Assembly (NCBI GenBank): GCA_030620095.1
Contig: JAUTXW010005178.1
Span: forward strand, 930,001-994,000
Length of the DNA stretch: 64,000 bases
From: Kuschelorhynchus macadamiae
Lineage: Eukaryota; Arthropoda; Insecta; Coleoptera; Curculionidae
Reading direction: 5' to 3'
In this document: in pieces, positions 50,340-64,000 of the stretch
Layout of the letters: each line of letters begins with the position of its first letter
How positions within the stretch are numbered: position 1 is the first letter of the stretch
Notes under the pieces: model-generated
Databases searched by the model: none
The model's input: the letters and a program-made list of their open reading frames with translations, nothing else
What the model was told of the DNA's origin: nothing
Position numbers and translations under genes: made by a program

Positions 50340-52110
50340 AATAACAAAGAAAATGGCTGGCCGAACTTGATGCAATAATCACGGTTCAGAGTTGATCGAA
50401 GATTTTGAAAAATCGCTTAAAAATCGTTATTTTTTTATGTATTACTTTTGCAATCGTTCCCGGTGGCTCGGATGAAAAAAATGTATAAAACGTTAGTGAA
50501 AGCAGATTTTACAATAAAAAATATATATTTCGAGAAACAAGTTCTGTATCTGAGAGAGCTCGTACTGCAAGACTGCGAACTACTATCAGAATGCAAGACC
50601 GCTTCATTGCTTCAACACCACAAATGAATGTAACCATGCCAACTTCGAGAATAGCTGACGATTTAAGCTAGTGGAATTCAGGTAACCTACCAAACGATCA
50701 TAAATCGCATACATATGGTTAACTTGGAGGCAAGGAGAATGTCGCGCTCTATCCCTCTCACTATCTCACTAATGAACATACACTATAATAATAGGCGGGA
50801 AAACAGAAGGGAGCAGTGTTCTTTTTACAGAAGAGTCAAGAGTATGCCTTCATAGTGATCCTAGACAAGTGATGGTTTGGAGAGAAACTAAAGGACGCGT
50901 TTGGCTTAGTCGTGTTCAAGAAGTTCATCTGTATGGGGATGGAGGTGTAATGGTTCCAAGAGAACGAAATTAATCATTTGAGAATACCATTAAGATCACC
51001 CGATCTTTATCCCATAGAGAATGTCTGAACTGCACTACACTAAGAATTACAAACCATTTTACATGTTATGTGGGATCAGCAGCTGCAAAAGAAGATTGAC
51101 CACTGTATAAGGAGTATGCCTAAACATATCTACGCAGTGACAACGTCATACAGAATATTGGATTTTTATATTTTAGTGGTCAAGGAAACAGTTGTGTTTC
51201 TAACTTTTTTCAAGGTCTCAACTTTTTTCCATTTGGGCAATAATCTATAAGTAAAGTCGGTACTGTTTTCCCATTTTTTTAGAAAAATGGTCAATATCAG
51301 TGTATCAGTCATAATATCTAGAATGACATTTCAAATCAAGGCAGTTCAATCTAAAAGCATACTAAGTTTTTGATATTTTGTTTTTTATAGATGTAAAAGA
51401 TATAAGGATACTATACTAATATCGCCGGATTTCCTGGAAAAGAAAAAGTACATTGATCATCCATAAAATGTTTTTTAAAGAACCAGGCTTCAAAAATTGA
51501 TGACAGCCATGTCTTGATTTGCTGCTGTATCTTATTCAATCTTTGTTTGTATTATTAACATGAAACCATTTTCAAAATGTTATAACTTCAGGCCGTAAAT
51601 ACTGATTTTTAATTATTGCAACTATGAATAACATATTTTGTTGTATATATGTCCACTAACCTGCCAACGATAGCTTTCGACATAACATATAAACACATTA
51701 TTTTTACTGATTTTAAAGAAATTAATGAAATTTGAGAGCGCTATTTTCATTGCAAAAAAATTTAAATTACTGAACTGTTATGAAAAAAGAATTCAAGACA
51801 AATCACTCCGATTTATTGATGCACAGATGCTACTACTTTTTTATATCTGCTTTTCTATAAATCTTAGAGAGTTAGTAAGTTGGTATTTTACCGCTGTTAA
51901 GTTTGGTTTTTTGTATAGTTGTTGTAGTTTGCAATTTTATATATATTCTGCTCGCTCGAGGCACCGGGAACGATTGGACAAGCAATATATAAAAAATTAA
52001 CGATTTTCAAGAGACTTATTGCTGTTATTACATATTGTCGACCAACTTTGAACAGCGGTACTTCCGACATCATTTATTGCATCAAGTTCTGTCGGCCACT
52101 TTCTTTGATA
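50340..52110 (+). mobile_element. Tc1-like element with long inverted ends
   Basis: 50340-50475 and 51935-52110 are inverted copies; for example CAATCGTTCCCGGTGGCTCG at about 50451 matches the complement of CGAGGCACCGGGAACGATTG at about 51958, and GAACTTGATGCAATAA is found at both. Between them lies a plus-strand Tc1-type transposase remnant. The length, about 1.75 kb, is normal for Tc1 elements. The outer boundaries are approximate. Confidence 0.75.
50520..51150 (+). pseudogene. Tc1-like transposase remnant
   Basis: Helix-turn-helix blocks RTTIRMQDRFIASTPQMN and TMPTSRIADDL, then TIINRIHMVNLEARRMSR, match the paired-like DNA-binding region of Tc1 elements (RxTxRQDRxIxxxALRNRxxTARxL ... TIxxRLHxxxLxARRP). 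The catalytic part gives LFTEESRVCLHSDPRQVMVW, with a glutamate where TDESR normally has the first aspartate. Later come LRSPDLYPIENVW, holding the second region (SPDLxPIEHxWD), and DQQLQKKIDHCIRSMPKHI. Stops and frameshifts occur throughout. It sits inside matching inverted repeats. Confidence 0.78.
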
Positions 52111-53013
52111 TTAAATAAGGAAAAGAACAGTACTATACAACTTTCGCGAGTTTTTACATAGCTTTAGAGATTTAGTGCAACAAGTGAAAAGTCATCCTTT
52201 GTTAGCTCATTTTACGCCCAAAAGAACCCTTTAATCCATTCACTTCTCTATTTCAAATTGTATAATGTTTCAAATTTCTGAGAACTGGCATATAATTGTA
52301 ATTCAAGTAATTCAATATACTTTCGAATATACGTGTTATTTTACTCGTTTAGCGCATTTTTCGTACTAAAATTTAAAAGAATATTACATACTTACCTATA
52401 CAAGGAGTCCTGGATCTGGTCATCTAGTGAATAACTTGATTACTGAAAAATAAAAATATATATAAATAAAGATATAAATCGGTCTCAAAACTCCTAGAAA
52501 TATTACAATAACATTTTAGTTTTTTAACAAGCAATGTGTCAAAAACTGAGATTTTTTTCAATTAGCGCTTCTTTTTTGGGGTAACAGCATTTATATTTCA
52601 GGATGATCAAAGCCGTATTTAGATGGAAAAAATATATGTTTTTTTCTCGAACTGTCTTTTTCAACAGTCATACATTTTAAAAATTCATTAAAAAGCTGAA
52701 GTATAGTATAGAATTTCTGACTTGAATTGACTTTGACATTTCAACGCCAACCTGTTAAATACCTTTTGAATTAATAACACAGGCCAATACACATTTTGTT
52801 GCCTTTTATAACTGTTCCTGGGTAATTTTTGGATGCAGAATGTAAAAAAGTTCTCATATTTTGTCTAACAGATCTAGTTAAAAAAAAAATGTGTATATAT
52901 TTTACATTATAACTGTTATAATATATAATATTACTATTGCCAGTTAAAAAAACAAAGAAACATGGATTTAAGCATTTATTGCAAAAACTTAATTTACATA
53001 ATTACATTAGTCA
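52111..53013. other. Non-coding stretch
   Basis: No gene seen. It may include the 3' flank of the repetitive gene to its right; no inverted terminal repeat found. Confidence 0.4.
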
Positions 53014-54713
53014 CTAATCACATAAAAATTTTCTTTTATACGACTTTCTAGAATGGAGTTTACTAGGGCAGTCTTTTTGAAGGCTCCAGCAGTAGTCCAC
53101 CATCATGTGGCTATCCCATCGTCCTCGATAACGACCTTCCATAGTTTTAATATCTGATGGAATCTTTCCCCCTGTTCTTCTCTACAATCACCTAAGTTTT
53201 CTGGAAAACGATCTAGGTGGCTGTGCAGGTAGCGAACTGCTATACTCATGTTACAGCCGCGAATATTAAAATGTGAAAGCATAGTTTCCACTAATTCTAC
53301 GTAATTCTCTGCTTTGTGATTGCCAAGAAAATTTTGTACTAGTTGAACAAATGAACACCAAGCGTTAGATTCAGTCTCGTTCATTGATATGGTGAATTGT
53401 GGATCTTTAACAAGTTGCCATATTTGAGTGCCATCAAATATACCAGCTTTTAGTTTTTCCGTGCTAATGCCAGGAAATTTACGTGACAAATACCCAAAAC
53501 AATTTCCATCTCGATCTAAAGCCTTCACAAATTGCCTCATTAGGCCTAGCTTGATATGCAAGGGCGGAAGTAAGATTTTTTCTCTTGAAACCAAAGGTTC
53601 GTTGATCACGTTTTGTTTTCCTTGAATCATGACATCTCTTAAAGGCCAATTTTTGTTAACCCAGTGCTCATTTTGAGCTCTGCTGTCCCAAAGGCACAAA
53701 AAACAAGGATATTTTTTATAACCACTCTTCTGTCCATGGAGGAAGTTAACCATTTTTAAATCAACACAAATTGCCCACTGATGTTTTTCGTATTTAATTT
53801 TTCTCAATACTAATGCAATTGTTTCATATTCTTCCTTCATGGTAGTAGAATAACCAATAGGAATTTAGCCATATTTGTTACCGTTATGTAAAAGAACACA
53901 TTTTAAACTACGTTTTGAACTGTCAATAAAAAGCGATAATCATCTGGAGTGTATTCAGGCAAACCCATTTTTTTCTAAGAGCCCTTTTATATGGTTACAG
54001 AATACCAAGTCATTTCCCTGAGCGAAAAAAGGCAGCAGATCCTTATCTCTTTTACGATAAAATGTAATATTAGTACTTGGACAAAGTAGATTTTTTTCTT
54101 TTAATCTGGATGCAAGTAATTCAGCGGATTCCTTTGAGAGATTCAGGTCTTTTATAAGATCGTTTAGTTCTTCTTGATTGAAACAGTGCGGAGTTGCTAA
54201 ATCTGCTTCAAATTCGCTGTAGTTTTCTGATTAAATTCTTTGAATTTCGTCAGACGTTGATATTTCTGTATCATCTTCTGTCAGTTCGGGTAGACTGCCG
54301 AATGATGGAACGGGTATTTCTTCCGAATGCGCTACAGGCCTTCTTGCAGAATCTAGAGCATGATATGTCCATTTGTGTCTATTGTTTCTATTTATGCTTT
54401 TAATATTAACGAGACAAAAACAGCAGTCGTCATGACGGTTTCGCGTTTCTCTCCAAACCATTGGTACACCAAACTTTAGGCACTTGCTCTTTCCAGTTGT
54501 CCAGTGTCGCATATGTTCAACACATGTTTTACATATGAAATGTGGGGCCCAAGATTTATCTTGATCTCCTAAATGAACGCCAAAATAGGCAAGATAAACT
54601 CTTTTCACAAAGTCAGAAATCATTTTTCTGCTCTCTTTCAGAGTGTATTCACCACACACATAACAAAAAACATCGGGATGATTTACACAGGTACGTCTGC
54701 TTGTGGATGCCAT
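53014..54713 (-). pseudogene. Member of a widespread unclassified arthropod repetitive gene family
   Basis: ATG at 54713 opens a cysteine-rich N terminus: NHPDVFCYVCGEYTL, ISDFVKRVYLAYFGVHLGDQ, WAPHFICKTCVEHMRHWTTG and CCFCLVNI. After a frameshift near 54230 the reading runs through RDKDLLPFFAQGNDLVFCNH, a DSSxRSLKCVLLHNGNKY block and KYPCFLCLWDSRAQNEHW, then LPPLHIKLGLMRQFVKALDR, FLGNHKAENY, CNMSIAVRYLHSHLDRFPEN and GERFHQ. It ends, after a slip near 53145, as MEGRYRGRWDSHMMVDYCWS to TAG at 53014. I know this protein as a high-copy insect family of uncharacterised, apparently transposon-borne genes. The function is unknown; paired Cys motifs suggest zinc binding. Two or three frameshifts indicate a dead copy. 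Confidence 0.82.
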
Positions 54714-55550
54714 TGTTTCAGTTTAGTGTCTTGATACTACAAAACGACCAAAATTTACACAAAATGATAGCAAAACTTTACTTGGGAAAACTCAGTAATA
54801 TACTAAATCGAGTACAGCCAAGCAGGTATAGAAGGATCGGGTCATAGGCAATTACAGGTATAAAAGTAATTAAGAGCAGTGTATTGAGTAGCTCCTATTA
54901 TAGGAACATTGGGTCAGGGACAATTCCAGGCATCTATTTGGTTAATTAAATTCTGGGAAATTTCTATTTTGACGATTAAGTACATATTTATCTCTTTATT
55001 TGTTGTTCTTTATCAGAAAAAAATATCAATTAACCTGTAACCTGTATCTCAAAAACTAGAACTGATAGAAAAAATCTGGTGGCATTTTTGGAATCAGCAC
55101 ATTAAAACAGTATTTAAATTATTATTCAAAAACGATGTATCAGACTAAAAAAATAGAGACCTTTTTCCTTTAGAACAAATTGCTAATGTATTAATTCGGA
55201 AGAAAAGCAGGGGCATCCAATTTTTTCCATGAAAATTATCCCACCATATGTGATCAAACGAAAGTATTAAAAGTCGTTTTATTCCAAATAATGCTTTTTT
55301 ATGTCATAAAAACGCATATCAAATTTCAATTCGATATCTAAAATCGTTTCCGAAATATTTAATTGGAAACGGATTTTTAAATTTTCTTTTACACCCTGTA
55401 TCTCGGAAACTAAGAATTTGCGGGCCTATAAATATCTAATCTTTTTTAGTTGTTTTAACCTCCCAAACACACTCTTAGAATATTTCCCTTCCCTCATGAA
55501 ACACCCTGTATATAGTAGAGAAATGATTTTTTTTAAAAACAAAGAACAGT
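54714..55550. other. Non-coding stretch with mariner-end text
   Basis: No gene. ACACCCTGTATCTCGGAAAC at 55392 and ACACCCTGTATATAG at 55502 are the CAGGGTGT-type ends of small mariner-related repeats. Confidence 0.5.
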
Positions 55551-55559
55551 GAAATTTGG

Positions 55560-55612
55560 CCAGCCGTAGACACGTGTTTCTGACTTAAGGTCTTCATCAG
55601 TACAATCTACAA
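55560..55612 (-). ncRNA. Hammerhead ribozyme candidate (PLE type I)
   Basis: Minus strand: CTGATGA (55600-55594) gives the complete core; a short stem II GAC/GTC with a CTTAA loop follows; GAAAC (55580-55576), loop ACGT and GTC (55571-55569) complete the core, with cleavage expected after the C. Stem III would be only two pairs (AC/GT), as described for Penelope-like hammerheads. Stem I can form from TTGTA with TACGG (with G-U pairs). In addition TACGGCTGGCCAAATTT, just past the cleavage site, has a one-mismatch complement about 90 bases upstream on the same strand. An A-A mismatch closes stem II, so activity is uncertain. Confidence 0.6.
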
Positions 55613-55766
55613 TCAACTAGTTGAGAGGCGAGTACCAGTAGCATCAAATACATGCCTACGGTTGGCCAAATTTTATTGTTTTTTAGCGGTCATTAATAAA
55701 AAAATCTTTTTCTAATACATAATAGTTCTTCCCGCGTTCTCTTATATATATAAATATATATTTATA

Positions 55767-55770
<4 letters not shown>

Positions 55771-55818
<48 letters not shown>
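55771..55818. repeat. (TA)n microsatellite
   Basis: TA array with one TTTATA interruption. Confidence 0.9.
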
Positions 55819-55819
<1 letters not shown>

Positions 55820-55869
55820 TAGATTTTGTATTCTTTGACCCGTTTTCAATAATATATTTTTTTCCTGAT

Positions 55870-56379
<510 letters not shown>

Positions 56380-56611
56380 ATTTTTACTCCTTCACGGATG
56401 GAAATATACAATGTGTTTTCATTCCGGGTGTACATCCGTTCACTACTGTCGTTCTGAAAAGAACAGTTTTGCTGACGTTTCGCCAAAATCACATTTGGCA
56501 TTTTCGAAGCTTTCTTTCTCGCTTCCGAATAGAGACTGAAGTGTATGATGTCGTTTTTTTCAAGGACGATGTCTCGTATAACTCGGAGCATTTCACGAAT
56601 ATATATATATC

Positions 56612-56742
<131 letters not shown>

Positions 56743-56799
56743 TAAAAATATAACTCGGAGCATTTCACTCGAATTATACGACACATCGTCCTTGAATAA

Positions 56800-58098
56800 A
56801 ACGACATCATAGCAAGCCTAGATGTCAAATCGTTATATCCCAGTATTCCCATCGACGAAGCATTGGACAAGATTGCTATGAACGAGGATTTCCAGGCACA
56901 TATAATAGAACTCTCGGAGCATTGCCTCAAAAATACTTATTTTTCTTTCAACGGGCAAATGTATAAACAAATGGATGGTGCTCCAATGGGGTCCTCGCTG
57001 TCACCAGTAGTCGCGAATTTATTTATGATATACTTCGAGAAAGAAGCTCTTAAGAAAGCAAGTTTAAAACCCAAATTATGGATTCGTTATGTGGATGACA
57101 TATTTATTATATGGCAACATGGTCATGCAGAGCTCGAAAATTTTCTGACTCACGTAAATTCAATCCACCCCAGAATACAATTTACTCTAGAGTTAGAGGA
57201 AAACAACAAACTACCATTTTTAGATGTTTTGGTCACAAAACTACATAACGGACATTTCGAATACACCGTGTATAGAAAACCAACACATACAGACAGATAT
57301 TTAAATGCAAAATCACATCATCACCCAGCACAAATTCAAGCTGTGGCAAATACTCTAATATCTAGATCCGTGCGACTAACTGAAACACAGACGAGACAAA
57401 ACGAACTTAAGGTAATATCTAGTGCTTTAAAGAAAAATGGCTACATAAATCGCACCATAGAGAAAGCTATTAATGCACAAGTTTCCCGAACAACAAACAA
57501 CAAAAAATATGAACCGGGAAAGCAACGAGTAGTCTTACCATATGTAAAAGGCACAACAGACAGAATCGGAAGAATTCTGAGGAAACACAACATACAAACA
57601 ATACACAAGCCACAAACAACTATAGGTAAACTACTCGGAAACCCAAAAGATAAAATCAAACTGGAAAACCACGGAGTGTACAGTATTCCGTGCCAGGACT
57701 GTGAAAAGTTGTACGTAGGGCAAACTAACAGGCGAATATCAGCAAGAGTGGAAGAGCATAAACTCAGCATCAGAAATAAACAAACAACCTCAGCTTTATT
57801 CCTACATCATCAGGAAACCGGCCATAAAATAAATTTCGATGGGTGTAGGGAGATTGCCAATATAGAACATTATAAGACCAGAATAATCCGAGAAGCCATA
57901 GAAATTGAAAAGCAAGGTGATTTAAATAAAAGGGACGAATCATTAAAACTACCAACAGTATGGAAGACAATAATAGACAAATCTAAAATCGGAAAAACTC
58001 AAGCGCAATTAGCGCAACAACAACAGCACCATCCGGAAAACATAAATAACGACCAACGCCTGCGCAGATATAACCTTCGGCCCCGAGTGGGGGTATAA
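56800..58098 (+). CDS. PLE reverse transcriptase - GIY-YIG endonuclease, 5'-truncated
   Basis: The frame is open from 56800 (preceding codon TAA) to the TAA at 58096-58098, 432 codons. It starts directly at RT motif A (IASLDVKSLYPSIPIDEAL), then has motif B DGAPMGSSLSPVVANLFM, catalytic YVDD (LWIRYVDDIFIIW) and LPFLDVLVTKL, EYTVYRKPTHTDRYLN. The GIY-YIG domain follows: HGVYSIPCQDCEKLYVGQTN, RRISARVEEH, SALFLHHQETGH and IREAIEIEKQ keep GVY, YVG, the catalytic Arg, His and Glu. The tail is Gln/His-rich. RT catalyses target-primed copying; the nuclease nicks DNA. The N-terminal RT region is missing and no ATG fits the start, so this is a 5'-truncated but uninterrupted copy, the best-kept frame in the window. 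Confidence 0.92.
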   Translation, partial: NDIIASLDVKSLYPSIPIDEALDKIAMNEDFQAHIIELSEHCLKNTYFSFNGQMYKQMDGAPMGSSLSPVVANLFMIYFEKEALKKASLKPKLWIRYVDDIFIIWQHGHAELENFLTHVNSIHPRIQFTLELEENNKLPFLDVLVTKLHNGHFEYTVYRKPTHTDRYLNAKSHHHPAQIQAVANTLISRSVRLTETQTRQNELKVISSALKKNGYINRTIEKAINAQVSRTTNNKKYEPGKQRVVLPYVKGTTDRIGRILRKHNIQTIHKPQTTIGKLLGNPKDKIKLENHGVYSIPCQDCEKLYVGQTNRRISARVEEHKLSIRNKQTTSALFLHHQETGHKINFDGCREIANIEHYKTRIIREAIEIEKQGDLNKRDESLKLPTVWKTIIDKSKIGKTQAQLAQQQQHHPENINNDQRLRRYNLRPRVGV

Positions 58099-58251
58099 AA
58101 GGAAGCGTCGCAGTCACCAACACTTCAGTCTCTATTCGGACGCGAGAAAGAAAGCTTCGAAAATGCCAAATGTGATTTTGGCGAAACGTCAGCAAAACTG
58201 TTCTTTTCAGAACGACAGTAGTGAACGGATGTACACCCGGAATGAAAACAC

Positions 58252-58277
58252 ATTATATATATATATATATATATATA
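58252..58277. repeat. (TA)n microsatellite
   Basis: Short TA array between the PLE end and the next mariner. Confidence 0.9.
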
Positions 58278-63171
<4,894 letters not shown>

Positions 63172-64000
63172 TAATAATAATAATAATAATAATAATAATT
63201 TTTATTCATAGATTTTTGTTTACAAAAAATGGTTCATCAATTTATGATTATTTCACCTAAGCCCTAATGAGCTTATATGTGAAGTTATTCACATTTAATT
63301 GCTTAATTAAGCGAATTTTCTATTCACGACGCCCTATCGAAAGTAACTAAAATCCAAAGTACAATTAGATAGGTACCTACGTGACAAAGAATCTGTAAAA
63401 ACAGAACGGGAGAGAACATTGAACACAGTCAACAACAAAAAAAAAAACAAGTACAAAAAAAAAAAAAGAAAGGACATGTGCCCAGAAACAGGCATATTAA
63501 TCACAATGGGCATAACATTTTGTGCCCAGGATAAAAAATAAATACGAATAGCAATAACTGAGTATTTTCAATATTTTGAGAATAGCAGTAATTCGCTCTT
63601 TCAAACAAATAATCTTCTAAATAATTTAATGTTAGTCAAAATAAAATGATTTATTCTTTTTTTAAATGTTCTAATATCTTCAATATGTCTTATTTCCAAT
63701 GGAAAAATGTTAAACATCTTGATACCCAAATAATCAAGCGACTTCATAAATGTCGTATTGTTGGGATTTGGTAGCACAATTTTTTGCTCAATATTTCCTC
63801 GGGTTTGATATTGATGGTTTATTTTATTCCTAAATGAGTTATTTTTTTTAATAAAATACAAAGTACTACGAACATAAAGTGTCTGAATATCTGATATATG
63901 AGTATTTTCAAATAAATCAATTGTTGGATATAGTTTTGGCCTATTATACAATATTTTTAAGATTTTTTTTTGGAAAATAATTAACGGATATATATTACAT
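63172..64000 (-). pseudogene. LINE 3' part, running off the right edge
   Basis: The minus-strand frame from the window edge to 63601 reads PLIIFQKKILKILYNRPKLY, PTIDLFENTHISDIQTLYVR and NHQYQTRG, the C-terminal region of CR1/jockey-like LINE reverse transcriptases (LQVIQKRILKIIxNKxxxxPTxxLF...). The frame is uninterrupted to its TAA at 63601. The untranslated part to its left ends in an (AAT)n run at 63172-63199, which reads as a simple-repeat 3' tail on the minus strand. The bulk of the element lies outside the window, so it may be better preserved than the other LINE remnants. Confidence 0.75.

Noticed and set aside
51725..52000. 91-codon open frame at the right side of the Tc1-like element
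   Set aside because: It overlaps the inverted terminal repeat and carries no transposase motif.
57441..57970. Minus-strand open frames opposite the PLE gene
   Set aside because: Shadows of the well-supported RT/GIY-YIG frame on the plus strand.

Overview
The window looks like AT-rich, repeat-dense nuclear DNA from an insect. The mobile-element families present (many mariner-like elements, Penelope-like elements, hAT, CR1/jockey-like LINEs, RAG1/Transib-like transposases), GT-AG introns and very long (TA)n arrays all point to an arthropod. I cannot resolve the order from sequence alone; a beetle is plausible. I see no convincing host housekeeping gene, no tRNA or rRNA gene, and nothing prokaryotic. 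Almost everything recognisable is a decaying transposable element.

Layout. 1-13.5 kb: a psq/pogo-type DNA-binding domain at the left edge, two LINE reverse-transcriptase remnants, a dispersed Tc-like ~150-bp repeat family, and a minus-strand Penelope-like element (PLE) between two (TA)n arrays, followed by a hammerhead-like motif. 13.6-28.9 kb: a mariner with long inverted arms, inside which lies a RAG1/Transib-like transposase pseudogene. About 5.9 kb of this block (17096-23025) is repeated almost identically in tandem (23026-28932). The right breakpoint cuts a mariner that is itself internally inverted (28513-30091). 30.9-38 kb: copies of the dispersed repeat, one of them split by a 3.6-kb element with 8-bp target-site duplications. 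That element carries a THAP domain on one strand and a five-exon YqaJ-type exonuclease gene on the other.

38.6-46.1 kb is a nest. A hAT transposon is interrupted by a LINE and by a 3.4-kb DNA transposon that has 24-bp terminal inverted repeats, an ATAT target duplication and a DUF7869-type (possibly Sola-like) transposase gene with triplicated small exons. 46.8-52.1 kb holds three mariner/Tc1 elements, two of them with long inverted repeats. 53.0-54.7 kb is a member of a widespread unclassified arthropod repetitive gene family. 55.5-58.3 kb is PLE territory: a canonical-looking hammerhead ribozyme, inverted terminal repeats and the best-preserved open frame of the window (reverse transcriptase plus GIY-YIG nuclease). 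58.3-61.1 kb is a mariner inserted in (TA)n whose inverted repeats include the 3' end of its own transposase. A LINE runs off the right edge.

The genes do not form a pathway. The logic of the region is nested insertion, and the nesting gives a relative chronology. The most interesting items are the THAP/YqaJ element, the DUF7869 transposon with duplicated exons, the hammerhead motifs and the young 5.9-kb tandem duplication.
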